A stretch of 40,207 nucleotides of DNA. Origin: Auxenochlorella pyrenoidosa. Lineage: Eukaryota > Chlorophyta > Trebouxiophyceae > Chlorellales > Chlorellaceae. The notes under the pieces are model-generated. The model saw only the letters and a list, made by a program, of their open reading frames with translations, searched no databases and was not told the DNA's origin. The translations under genes were made by a program, and so were the position numbers. The stretch spans positions 222,981 to 263,187 of the forward strand of contig KQ481975.1 of NCBI GenBank assembly GCA_001430745.1. Direction: 5' to 3'. Of the stretch, positions 1-11,354 are shown one piece after another. Within the stretch, counting starts at the first letter, position 1; each line of letters opens with the position of its first letter.

Positions 1-76
1 TGACACCAAGAGCGACGGCAAGCCGGCAGCCCCCGCTCCCCCTGCCAGCAAGACCACCACCACCACCAAGCACTAG
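1..76 (+). CDS. 3' end of an unidentified gene (last 24 codons)
   Basis: The reading frame from base 2 runs DTKSDGKPAAPAPPASKT, then a run of Thr, then KH and a TAG stop at 74-76. This is a low-complexity Lys/Ala/Pro/Thr tail such as often ends larger algal proteins. A TGTAA signal follows 159 bases after the stop, which supports a real + strand transcript ending here. The rest of the gene lies left of the window, so no function can be assigned. Confidence 0.55.
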   Translation, partial: DTKSDGKPAAPAPPASKTTTTTKH

Positions 77-234
77 CAGCGCAAAGCTGCCCTCCTCACC
101 CCCCTGTGCCCCGCTGCAATAAGCCGCCCCAGCTGACACATGCTGCCCCCCCTGCTTCTCCGCCGCGCCCCTGCCTGCTTCCCAGTTTTGCTGCCTGAAC
201 TTGCCTAGTATGGAATTGTTATCAAGCACTGCAG

Positions 235-239
235 TGTAA
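235..239 (+). terminator. TGTAA polyadenylation signal of the leftmost gene
   Basis: TGTAA is the usual near-upstream poly(A) element in green algae. It lies on the + strand within the 3' untranslated region after the stop at 74-76. The neighbouring sirtuin gene converges on this spot from the right. Confidence 0.5.
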
Positions 240-440
240 GCAACTTAGCCACAAGGGATGAGCGCACAGGGCACTAGAAGACATTGGGAATGCAGACAAC
301 TCAAAGAGCACTCGCTGAAGCACCCTTAGCAGCGGCAGCCTTGCTTGGCATGGCTCTTGGCGCTCATGTTGCTGGCCCTAGTCTTGCCTTGATATAGCCA
401 GACAGTCTGCACTTGTGCTACCACGTGCCCGCCGCTGCTG

Positions 441-3400
441 TCAGTCTGGCGAGGGCGCCAGCCGCAGCGCCCTCATCTGCCGCACCAGCTGCCGCAGCCG
501 CCGCCGCTGCCGCCGCGCCTGGCGGTGCATTAGCCGGATCTCCAGCAGGCGCCGCTCCCGCCGCCCAGGCATGGCCAGCACCTGCCCCACCTCTACGCAC
601 AGGGCATGCCGGCGCCGCGCGCGGGACAGCGGCTGCGGGGCCCACCTGCGGCCAGGCAATGAGGAAGGCGAGCGTGGGCGGGAGGGAGCACGCAAAACCT
701 CGGCTGCCAAGGGCCACATGCTGCCTGCGGCCACACTGACATGCCCCGAGCGCAGCAACGCTCGAGGGCTGATGCCCCACCTGCCCCATTGGCTGCCCTG
801 GGTGCACGCCTCCTCATGGCCTTCGTTGCTGTCAGAACCGGACAGCTCTTCTGCCTGCAGGCAGCGCAAGAAGCGGCTGCCTTGAGGACGGTCCTGGCAT
901 GGGCATGGCCAGCACCCTGGGGGGCCGCGTTGCAGCGGTCCGCTGCAGGACTGAGCAAGGCTCTATCAGACTCCGCCCTGGACCCTCGAGAGGCGGCATG
1001 GTTGGGCTCGGAGCGATGCGCGGCGGGGGAGGCACCCAGGCGCAGCCAGCCCACGCACCTCTTCGCCCGGCTCCTCTTGAGATGGCTGCGGTCCTGCTGC
1101 TATGAGGGCATCCAACTCATCCTCCCAACCCAGCAGCCTGAGGGGCGGGTGGGGTGGGGGGGCGGGGAGGCGTCGTATCGGGAAGGCACCACATGGGTGG
1201 AAGGGCTGGCTACAGTGGTGGCAAGGAATGAAGAGTCTGGAGGGCGCAGCAGCAGGCCCCTCCTCCCAGCGTGAAGCAGCCCTGAAATTTCACGCCTGCA
1301 CTGCAGGGCTAGCCCTCCAGACCCAGCTCAAACTGCCGGGGCTGTGCAACCCCCGGGGCACCAGGGTGGGAAGGGTCCGTACCTGCACAGCTGGCGAACG
1401 CCCTCGTCGCAGTCTCCCTCGAACAGTGCATCCCTGCACCCATACGAAGAGGCCAGCCAGGGTTGAATGCAGCACGGGTGCGATGCAGAGGGCAGAGGTA
1501 GGGGGCAGAACCACAGCGTGCTCTGCTGTGAGATCCGACTTCTCTGCCTCCTGCACGTTTTGCTGCCGCCAGACACATGCAACTGGGTGGCACACAGGCC
1601 ACACGCACGTGCAGACTCGTGCAGTCGGGGCCCGAGGCACAGCAGGGACCGCACCGGTAGTTGCTCCCCTCGTCAAAGCAGAAGCCGCCGGTCTGGTAGC
1701 CCAGCAGGCGCAGCAGGGGGTGGCCCTCCCCCACCCGCTCCCGGTTGACCAGCAGCCGGGGCGTGCCGTCGCCGACCTCATCTGCACACGAAAACAGACA
1801 CTTAGCTGTTATTTGCGTTGAAAGAAGACTGAGAGGGCTGGCCTGCGCCAGCCCCCGCCAGAGCACGCCAGGTGCGTGGGATGGCGAGACGGCACGCAGG
1901 GCTGCGCGGGCTGCAAGAAGCAAGCCTTTGGGCGATAAGTTGTTTAACTAGACTATACTAGCTGCAAGACCTCGAGTCCAGCCTGAGCAGGGGCCACACG
2001 TGCGAGTGTGATCTGTGTGGTCCCCACCCCTCACCGATGAGGGAGGCAAAGGGGTGGACCACCAAGGAGGAGCCCATCACAATCAGCAAGTCGGCCTGCA
2101 GGGGATAAGGGGCGGCAGGGGGGCGTCCACACAGGATTGATGCGCTGGCGCAATCTGGCCCGGGCTAAAAGACGCCGCAACGCAGGCACCGACCGGGGGC
2201 CAGCAGGTGCGTGAGCTCACAGGCCAGGCCAACCAGGGTGCGCCCAGGGTGCGCAGCAGGCGGCAGGCGGCCCAGGCTGGGCCCCCACCCGGGGAAAGTC
2301 TCGAGGCACGTGGCGGAAGAAGCGCTCTGGCAGGGGCTCGCCGAAAAACACGATGTCGGGTTTCACGAGGCCGCGGCAGCGCTGCAAGGAGAGGCAGGGA
2401 GGAGGGCAGAGCCCATCCTTGGCGGAAGCGCCTCTTGTGATGGCTGTCTGCCATGGATTGAAGGGGCGCAAGGAGCGACGGCATGCCCAGCAAGCCGGAT
2501 CACCAGCGCTCTCCAAGGCAGTTCCCACCACCGCCCTGCGGCGCAGGCGGCAGCCAGGCCCACCTTGTCCCTACAGCGGCAGCTAGCCCCACATTGCCCC
2601 TGCACTAGCAGCCAGGCCCACCTTGTCCCTGCACCGGCAGGGCCGGCCGTCCCCCCCGAACACCGCGCGCCGCACGTGCGCGGTGGAGTGCCGCCGCCCG
2701 CAGCGTATGCAGCGCGCCGAGTCAAAGTTGCCGTGCGCTGCAACGACCGCCGACCGGGGCAGCCCCGCCTGGTGCTCCAGCGAGTCGATGTTCTGCAGGG
2801 CACCGGGCGGTATTCGCAAGGGCAGGGAGGGGGGCTGGGCCCCCCCTGCCCAGCGCGTGGACAGCGTCAGCAGCGCTGGGCCACGACCCCGATGACACAG
2901 AGTGCCGGCTGTGCCTCCTACCCTCAACGTACGATGTTGATGTAGCGCACGCAGCCGAGCAGCAGCACGCCTCCACGGGTTGCGCGCGTGTCCCCCTGCC
3001 TGTCTCTCCGCCCACTTGCCCGCCCGCCCACCCGATGATGCTGCCCGCCCCTCCCCTGCCCAACCTGCGTGTAGCATCGCAGCAGCAGGCCCTTGTCGTG
3101 CAGCAGCCTCATGAAGTAGTGGGTGGGGGTGGGCAGGTAGTTGCCAGGGAACAGCTCCTGCAGCAAGGTTGACGGCGGCAGCAGCATGAGCGGAGAAGCC
3201 GGCCGGACTTGCTGAAACGATGTGGCAAGCATCAGGCACAGCGGCACGGGGGTTGAACCAAAAGCGGGGGATGCCAGCGGAAGCTACACAGGGTGAGCCC
3301 TGGCTGCACCGGGCCAGGCAGGGTAGGGCAGGGCAGGGCAGGGCAGGGCAGGGCATGCCAGCGCGGTGCGTCTCGCCTTGGCCAGCAGAAAGAAGGGGCG

Positions 3401-4784
3401 GGGGTTGTCCTTGAAGTAATCCAGCTCAAACACCGCCTGCAGCAGCAGGAAGAGACGCCCACGCAGCATGGTCGGCAGGGAGACATGCGCCAGGAGAAGG
3501 GAGAGAGGCAGCGGTGGAGGCTGCGGAGGATTTTGAAAGGAGGCTGCCCCGGGTTGCAGCCCGCCTGCAGTGGCACGGCGAGCAGGCACGGAAGCCTTGC
3601 CCAGAAGCAGCTGCTGCTCCCGGGGGCCTTGCCTCTGGGTGGGGAAGGTTGTACTTTTCCAGCTGGTGATACAAGCCAGATCCTGGAGACCTGAAGTCGG
3701 GGATGCCTGCAGGGCGAGGGGCAGGCGGTGCAAGCTGCAAGATTTGTAGGAGGTGCGCAGTGCAGGAGCCGCGGGAAATCTGTCCCGGTTGCGCTGCAGG
3801 GGGCCGGCAGCTGTGCCAGCAACACCATGCGCAGAGGCTGCATGCACACAAGGATGCTGGATAGCAATGCTTCAGAGCGCATCGCACCGCCTGCGCACCT
3901 GCGCTGACGCTGATGCCTGCGCCACACATGCAGATGATGCACCGCGCCCGCCCTGCAAGCAGGCCAGCGCAGGAATCGTGAGAGAGCGCAGGTGCCGCTG
4001 CCCCGTCGGGCAGACAGCCCGCCTGCAGGCTGTCTGGCATGCAGCGCACGGGCTGCATGTCGCCTGGCAAGCGACCATGCCAGACCTGTAGGGCCCTGCA
4101 GCCGCAGTGCCGCTGCGGCACAGCTGGCGCCAGCCGGATGCTCACCAGAGCGGATCAGCTCTGCAACTCCGCTGAGGTCAAAGCTGCTGACGAGGCGCTC
4201 GCGCGGCGGCACCGCCTGGGGCGAGCTGGCACCCCGCATCGCCAGTGCGGCGCGCAGCTGCTCCAGCATGTCTCCCATGCTGCCGCCCCCCTCTGCTGCA
4301 TCATCCCCCTGCAGAGGGAGGCGCCGGGGTTGGCAGGCCGCCGCCTGACGCATGCCGCTGGCAAGTGCAGAGCGTGCGGCGGACCCCATGCCGCAGCCCT
4401 CGGCCTGTTGGAAACTACGTGGGAGGAGCTCCAACGCTGATCAGACAATGCCAGGGCCAGTGCCGCAAGCCTGCAAGGCTGCAAGCGTGGCTGGTTTCCG
4501 GGGGGGCGGGCTTAGCTTACGTCACCCCGACCATCTGGCAGGAAGCCCCATGCCCCCTCATCCGCGTCCTCATCCTCTTCTTCCGGCCGCTGTTGCTGCC
4601 GCTGACGCCCACTGCCATCTGCACTGCTTGTGTCATCCTCAGTGCTGCTGCCTTGTAGGCTGCCGCTGCTGGCGGGGGTGGTGGCAGCGCTGCTAGCTAG
4701 GGTGGGACCTCCGTGCCCTGTCGCGGCGTGCGCAGCGTGTTTATGTTCGCGTATGGAATCGTCTGCGTCGAGAGAAGCGGTCAC
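441..4784 (-). CDS. SIRT2-like NAD-dependent protein deacetylase (sirtuin)
   Basis: Inferred exons, in transcript order: 4784-4521, 4308-4146, 3952-3899, 3706-3633, 3436-3377, 3157-3065, 2792-2622, 2381-2289, 2095-2035, 1781-1655, 1433-1383, 1137-1059, 854-441. All join in phase, giving about 567 residues. Sirtuin motifs occur in order: [21 protein letters not shown] (NAD binding), [28 protein letters not shown] with the catalytic His, a zinc-binding CIRC pair, [12 protein letters not shown], and [20 protein letters not shown]. Class I sirtuins use NAD to remove acyl groups from lysines of histones, tubulin and other proteins. An acidic N-terminus precedes a leucine-rich [12 protein letters not shown], placed like the nuclear export signal of SIRT2. 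The C-terminus is Arg-rich. Two introns are GC-AG (donors after 3633 and 3377). The start is uncertain: the first exon opens with GTG and has no ATG. ATG at 4389, or an ATG inside the second exon, are alternatives. The last exon (854-441) is also weakly supported. Confidence 0.85.
2550..2630 (-). repeat. Duplicated 5' splice junction in a sirtuin intron
   Basis: The 23 bases at 2608-2630 span the real exon end and donor (GACAAG/GTGGGC on the - strand). They are repeated exactly at 2550-2572, 58 bases into the intron, so the intron carries a second copy of its own donor site. The duplicated stretch encodes residues next to the second zinc-binding cysteine pair. Confidence 0.7.
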
Positions 4785-5570
4785 GGTGAGCGCCTCGTGT
4801 GGGGCGAAAGCAACCTATCAACGCCGCACCCTATTCAATAAAGCTCGTAATGCATGGCATCAGTTGCACTCAAAATCTGCACGTAGACTGTGAACTCTCC
4901 ACCGCTCCGACCTGAAGTCGCCGACATGCCGCTCTCGCGCCTGTGGCAATCAGCCGCGCACACGATCCTGTTGAAGAACAAAAGTCTTGAACAAGTAGCG
5001 GATCGATGTGCAGGGCGATGATCAATGTCAGGGGGCATCAGGCCGGTGAGCGGCAGCGGGCGCGACGGGCATGCCGCATGCATGAGACTGGCCACCTTGT
5101 TCAGTGCCTATGCAGAGCATCGAACCAGCTTGGCCGACTCCTTCAAGTGTGAAATAAATGTTCAATGCCAGGCAGTTGTGGCCGAGGACACAGCTGTGGT
5201 GTCCCCTGGCTGATCCCGTGCTCAGAGCGTGTGCAGCTCAGTGAGCAGTTCTGCATGGCAGGGCAGTGTGTTTGCTTACTGACCTTGTGAAGTCCGTGTG
5301 TGCTGCTCCCTCCTGCTTTGGCATGATATGCTGTTCTGCCAAGGGTATGTTCCCTCTCCATTCTAGCATGCGCTCAAGTGCTTGCAAGAGTTATGCTGCA
5401 GAAAATGTCCAACGCATACAGGAAGTGGTTTTGCAGGGGCGAAGACTGAGGATGAGGGGTGTACAAAAGGAAGCGCAGAAGATCTATGTTCCTGTCGAAG
5501 GGGCTCTCTGCTTCCCTAAGCCTGCCTATGCGCTGGCTAGCTGCAGGGCCAGGCTGCTCGCCGGCTGCAC
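4785..5570. other. Intergenic: upstream of sirtuin, 3' flank of kinase
   Basis: I see no supported gene. The stretch should hold the promoter and 5' untranslated region of the - strand sirtuin, and the 3' untranslated region of the - strand kinase ending at 5571. It is less GC-rich than the flanking coding DNA. I could not find a TGTAA on the - strand. Confidence 0.5.
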
Positions 5571-8500
5571 CTAGCTTCCCGTGGCTGCCGCTGCCGCTGC
5601 CTCCTTGGCCGCCGCCGCCGCCGCCTCCTTGGCTGCTGCAGTGGCCTTGGGCGCCTTTTTGAAAGACATGTAGGGGTGGGCGGCTGCCGCGTGCACGTCC
5701 ATCCTGTCCTCCTGTCGGTATGCCAGGCACCTGGGGCAACCATGGAGCAGGACAGAGTGTGGCGGTGAAGGGTAGGTGCGGACCTGGCCGGTGCTTTCCG
5801 ACAGTGCGGTCACAAATAAAGAGCGAGATGGCAATGGGCGGGAGGGCAGGTTCCGCAAGCTCTCCTCGTCTCTCGTCCATGCCTGCGCATGCACGCAGTA
5901 CGCAATCAGGCGGGGCGCGGCTCCCCCACCTGCGGATGAACTCCTTGCACTCGGGCGACACGGCGGGCCGCGTGGGGAAGGTCACCTCGCGGGCATTCAG
6001 CATCACCTGCAGGGCAGGCCAGTGGGCCCAGCGGTGCGGTGGCACAACCGCTGCAGCCCTGCGCAGCATGCAGGGCGACGCAGGGGGCAGGCGGCGCCAG
6101 CAAAGAACGCCAGCAGGCCTCAGCCTGTGCGCGGCTGCAGTTCGTCTCCGCCCTGGCCCCACCCCTCTTGACCCACCTCGTTGCGCAGGATCTGCTCCTG
6201 GCTCTGCTCGTGCCCAAAGGGCCGCCGGCCAAACAGCATCTGGTAGAGGATGACGCCGACGCTCCACACATCCACCTGCGGCCCAGTGCAGGCAAAACAG
6301 CAGCAGTGCTGGCAAGTGAGCGTTGCGGCAGGTGTCGGCGCAGCCCACCGCAGATTGAGCCGCCTGGAGGCTCGGCAATGCAGCGCTGAAAACTGAGCAG
6401 CCAGGCGCGGCAGGCCACATCCCGACGGCAGCACCCAACATCAATCTTCAGCAGCTTTAGCGGGCAATCTGTGGAGCCCTGGCAGGATGATGACAATCAC
6501 ATGCACACGCACACACGTGCAGGGGGGTGGGGTGGGGAGGGGTGGGAGGGTTGTGCGTGTGTGGGGGGGAGGTGGGGGTGGGGGCAGGGGGCTTGCCTTG
6601 TTGCTGATGATGGGCGCCGCGCCCGGCTTCATGACAAAGCACTCTGGCGGCAGGTACCAGTAGGTGCCCGCCCCCTGGCTGGTCAGCTCCATGCCCTGCG
6701 TCTGCCCCTCGTCCACCACCTTGCTCAGCCCAAAGTCCTGGGGAACGTGGGCAGGGGGCGAGGGAAGGGGTGGCCAGGCAGCAGGGCGGGGCGGGGGGGC
6801 AGGCAGGCGCTGGCGCATACGCCGCCGCCCGCCAATAAGGCGCGCTGCTCACTGCGCCCGCCGCCCCGCGCACTTTCTGCTCACTGGCGCAGACCGAATG
6901 GGCCCCCTCCCCACCCCCCGCATGCCCACCCCTACACCCCTTGGGCCCCCTCTTCTTTTCAAGTTTCAATCAACTTTTCCGCGCCGCTCACCGTGAGCTT
7001 GCACTCCCCGTTGCGGTCAAACAGGATGTTGGCGGGCTTGAGGTCGTAGTGGATGACGGAGCGGGGCTTGGTGTTCAGGTAGACCAGGCCCGCCAGGATC
7101 TGGGCCACGATCGTGCGGGCCTCCTTCTCAGGCAGCGTCTGCTCGGGGCACAGAGGGGTGGGTGCAGGCGGGGGCATCGTGTGAAAGGAAGCGGTGCGGC
7201 ACCCGGGTGCAGGCGGGGGCATCGTGTGAAAGGAAGCGGTGCGGCAGCCGGGGGGTTGCAGGGGCACAGATGAGTGCAGCAGGGGCACAGAGGAGCGCAG
7301 CAGGGGCGCAGGCAGGGGGTTGCAGGGCGCAGGCAGGGACGTCGTGTGAGGGGGCGCGTCGGGGCGCAGGAACAGGAGAAGGAGCACTGGAGGAAAGGAT
7401 GCGTGGGCAGCCCCCCAGCTGGGAGCCAGAGCCTGCTGGCCGCACGCGCCCTCGCATGCTGCCTGGCTTGCCCCGCCTCGTGCCGCGCTGCTCTATCACC
7501 ACCTCACATCACGCCGCGCTGCCCTGCCCTGCTCCTCCCCACCTCGCATCACGCCGCGCTGCCCTGCCACCTCCCCACCTCGCATTACGGCGCGCAGCCC
7601 TGCCCTGCCCTGCCACGTCCCCACCTCGTGCAGCTTGCAGTAGGCATCCAGGTCGCCCCCCTGCACCAGCTCCAGCACCGTGGCAAAGGTGTTGTTGTCA
7701 ATCTCAAAGATGTCCACCAGCGACACAATCCTGCAGGCAGGCAGGTGGGGCAGCGTGGGCAGGCAGGTGGGGCAGTGCGGGCAGGCAGGCGGGGCAGCGC
7801 GGGCAGGCAAGGTGGGGCAGCGCGGGTAGGCAGGCAGGAAAGGCAGCGTGAAGGCATCGCTGGGCAGGGCACGACCGAGGCCGTGGGCGTCGTTCTTACG
7901 AGCCGTCTGCAGGTTGGCACGGCCATGGAGGTAGCGAAGGTGAAGCACACACACACCACGTACACGACAAGCTGGGCACACCCACACCCACACACACTCA
8001 CACACTCCCCCCACCCTCGCACCTGGGGTGCTTCAGCTCCTTGTGGATGTGGTACTCCCGCATAGCGTGCCTGACGTACGAAGCCTTCTTGGCCTCTGGC
8101 CACTGCATCGATGGAAGCAGCACCCCGCGGACACGGCAAGTTGCATGCAGGCTGTGCAGCATGCAGCGCAGGTCCAGAGTACGCATCACCAGCTTGGTGC
8201 AGTTTGCAGGCGTTGCCCGGGGCCAGCCCGAACGCCGCTGGGCGGGCGGCCGCGTGGAGGCCAGTTGCCGCAGAACCGTGACCCCGCACGCCGCCCTGCG
8301 ACTGGGGTCGCGCTGCTCGAGGCACAGACCCTGCCTTCTGACCCCTTGAGGAACAGCTTGCCTGGGTGTTGATCTGGTGGATCTTGCAGGCAACCTCCCG
8401 CAGCGCCAGAAGGTCAAAGGCCTGCAAGGGCTCGAGAGCGAGGCGACCAGGCAGTCGTCTTGGTGCAGGCTCTTGTCGACATCTGGCATCTGCCAAGTGC

Positions 8501-10889
8501 AGACAGCCCGCACCACCCCCCAACCCCAACCCCTGCACCCAGCCACCCACCCACCTTGAACACCTCGGAAAAGCCGCCCCGCCCCAGCATGTTGAGAAGC
8601 AGGTAGCGGCTGTGCAGCACTGGGAAGCCCGAGAAGCGGCTGGCCTCCTCATCCCGCGCGCGCTTCAGCTCCCTGCAGCAAAACCAGGCCAAACGCCGCG
8701 GATCCTCGGGCGTGCAGCGGGGCATTCACATCGCGCCAGGCGGCCATCCGCATCTTGCATACTTGTACACGCACAGAACCGCCTCGCGTCGGCGCGGCCT
8801 GCTGCGCAGCGGCCCTCATGGCTGCCGCCCACAGGCCAAAGTATAAATGCTGCGCCGGGCATTGAAAAACCAGGGCAGGGCAAGCGCAACGAGCATTACA
8901 TAACCCGCGGAGCCCACAATCGCCTCGCCCTGGCTCGCCTGATGTGCGCCAGCTTTTCCACCTCCAGCCTCCCCAGCTCCCCCCGGAGCATGTCCTCCTC
9001 CCGCTTCAGCGCCGCCAGCCGCTGCTTGTAAATCTCCTCCTGCAGGGGCGCAGGAAGAGTGTGCGGAGGCCGCGGGCTGGTGGGTGCAGGAAGGCGGCCA
9101 TTTGGCCCTGCCCGGGCTGCTGCCGGGAGGTCGGCTTCTCGTTCGTAAGCACGAAGCGGGTGCGCAAGCTCCCATCGAAAGGACCACCCATGGCTGCACT
9201 GCTCCGGACAGCAGCGGCCACCTTTGAACATTTACCACAACAGAGCCCCAGAAGAAACTGCTGTAAAGAAGCCAAGCCCCCCTCCCTACCCCCCCCCCCC
9301 CGGCCTGCCCCACCTGCACTACCCAGTCATCGGGGTGCAGCATGCTGCCTGGCGCTGCCGCCTCGCTGCCGCCGGCCGCTGCCGCTGGCGGGACCTGCCC
9401 GGGCAGGGGCAGGCGCTTCTTGGCGGCCTTGCGGGCGGCCTCTATGCTCTCGCGCTGCTCGGCCAGGGCGCGCAGCCTGGCATGGACGTCTTTGAAGGCC
9501 TGCCCATCTTCCCACACCTGCCAGGGATATGGACGGAGGCAGGGCGGGAGAATGAAGCGCAGCTGAGCTGCCAGAGGGGGAGCGGGGGCTGTGCAAGCAG
9601 ACACTTGCAGCCTGAGCTGCCATCGAGTTGCTGAGCGCAGCCAACCCAAGAGCTGTGGGCTACCTCGCCGGAGCCATGGATTGGCACAGCATCTCACACG
9701 GTTTGATGCTGCACACAAGCCAGGACAAGTGCAGGGCAGGGCTCACCTCCTGCACATTGATGCCGTGCCGCCGCACGCCCAGGCAGCCCAGCCGCGGCGC
9801 GGCGGCCTGCAGCCGCTGCAGCGTCAGCTCGCGCTCCTGCCGGGCCGCCTCTGTGCACAGGCGGCGCAGCGCGCCGCGCACTGACTCCTCGCGGCTGCTG
9901 CTGGCCTCGCGGGCCTCTGCTGCCTCGGCCTCCAGCCGCTCGATGCTGCCGCTCAACGAGGCCTGCTCTGCCGCCGCTCGCTCAAGCTCGCCCTGCAGCC
10001 GTGCGTTGTCCTCGCTGCAAGCAAGGTGGAAGGTGGGGCGAGACGAAATTGCACAGGGGGAGGCTGATTGCAGACGCGTGAGCAAACAGATGCAACTCGG
10101 GAGAGCGGGCAAGGCCGCCGTGTCAAATGCAACAGTACGCCTGCGAAATGCAACACCGGTGCCTCACCGCAGGCGCTGGGCCTCCAACTGCAGCGTCTGC
10201 ACCACCGCTGCCGCTGCAGGGGCCTGAGGGTCAGAGGGCGCAGGAGAGGGGGCGAGGCGGCGAGGCGCTGCATCGCCGGCGCCACCGCTGGCCACAGCGC
10301 CGCCGCCGCCGCTGACTGTCGGAAAGTATCGGCTGATGGTGTTCTTCTGCTTCTTGCTGCTGCCGGGCGTGGGCTGCGCCGATGCTGCCGGCAGCCCCTG
10401 GCGGCTGTTGTCTGCCAGGAAGGGAGACAGCTTCTGCTGCTGCGCCTGCTGCTGCGGGGCGGGCGGCGAGGCGGCGCGGCCGGGTGCGCCCGGCAGTTTT
10501 GAATACACCACGGCAAGCGGCGGGTCGGCTGCTGGCTGCTGCTGCTGCTGCACCCTACGCCGCTTGCTTGGGTGCTCGCTGCTAGTTTCCGTGCCGTCAA
10601 GACTGCGCCCGCCCTCCTGGGGCCCTGTCGGCGGCAGCTGTGTGTTTGAGATGGAGGGTGTGGCATGCCGCTGGCCGCCCACGCCGCTGGGCTGCTGCGT
10701 TACGCTTTGCACGCTGTTCTGATTGATCAGCAGCGAACCGGCGCCCTGGGAGACGGCCGGTGAGGGGGGCACCGTCAGGCGCCGCTCAAGCAGGGCCAGC
10801 TTGTCGGGCAGGCGGCCCTCATTGGAGGCACTGAGCCGTTGTAGCACATCGAGGGCCTCCGAGGGCAGCCCGGAGGCGGCCCCAAGCAT
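5571..10889 (-). CDS. TLK: Tousled-like serine/threonine protein kinase (TLK)
   Basis: Exons: 10889-10168, 10014-9747, 9517-9314, 9039-8939, 8672-8555, 8421-8362, 8102-8023, 7730-7625, 7138-6992, 6737-6597, 6275-6177, 6006-5930, 5730-5571. All are phase-consistent and give 760 residues. TLKs are nuclear kinases that phosphorylate the histone chaperone ASF1 and act in chromatin assembly. The N-terminus is Gln/Pro/Ser-rich, with a basic nuclear localisation stretch ([11 protein letters not shown]) and [11 protein letters not shown], resembling the ISDYF motif of TLKs. Coiled coils follow, then the TLK-specific [15 protein letters not shown] and [16 protein letters not shown]. The kinase domain has [22 protein letters not shown] (Lys), [42 protein letters not shown] and [12 protein letters not shown]. 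An Ala/Lys-rich tail ends the protein. Start: first in-frame ATG at 10889. Three introns are GC-AG (after 8939, 8362 and 6597). Confidence 0.93.
7160..7246. repeat. Direct repeat, 42 bases twice, in a kinase intron
   Basis: The 42 bases at 7160-7201 recur identically at 7205-7246, starting 22 bases upstream (in gene sense) of the acceptor of the exon that begins at 7138. Related imperfect copies of the GGGGCACAGA-type segment continue to about 7320. Confidence 0.75.
7501..7628 (-). repeat. Fourfold repeat of the exon-8 donor junction in the kinase gene
   Basis: On the - strand the real junction is CACGAG/GTGGGG (exon end 7625). Three further copies of xxxGAG/GTGG followed by GGCAGGGC-type sequence lie in the intron, with junctions near 7577, 7541 and 7501, spaced 36-46 bases. 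Each copy contains a plausible GT donor. Confidence 0.7.
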
Positions 10890-11354
10890 TGCGGAAGGCA
10901 AGTTTTTTGCAGTGTGGCCGGCGCTCGCTGCGGGCTCTACCAGGCACGGAATAGTGTGTGTATGTGCTCAGGTGCAAATCGGAATGCTTGCTGCGGCCAT
11001 CTGTGAGCAGCTGATGACAACTCGTCGAACTCGCAGCAGGGACCTCAGCATGGCACTCGGCGGTGCCTCGGTCGACTTTCTTTCGCCTGCTGGCATTGCC
11101 CTGCTGCTTGTTGAGGCCGATCTGGGGGTCAGGAGCGTTCCGCTCGCACACACCCGCCCGACGCACGCTGACCGAGCACGGGTGTTGATCCTGTGCCCGA
11201 GTGGGAGCAGGCGAGTGATCAAGGGACTCGGATCCGGCGCGCCAGGACCCCTCGCTTGCGCCCGCCCCACCTGCCGCCGCTGCCGCCAACTCCGCCACCT
11301 GCCTGGCCGATCGGTCCCCGAGGAACCCCTGCCCCTCCTGTACGGGCCGCAGCC
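10890..11354. promoter_or_regulatory. Divergent promoter region between kinase and ArfGAP genes
   Basis: These 465 bases separate the kinase ATG (- strand) from the ArfGAP ATG (+ strand), so they should contain both 5' untranslated regions and promoters. I see no recognisable promoter element and no supported gene. Confidence 0.5.

Noticed and set aside
3232..4434. Long - strand open frame of 400 codons without introns
   Set aside because: It contains fragments of the sirtuin in one frame only and runs through clear introns. The spliced model preserves all sirtuin motifs.
8893..8900. TGTAA on the - strand within the kinase gene
   Set aside because: It lies inside an intron, between exons that are both needed for the conserved HIR-ELK junction, so it is not a transcript end.
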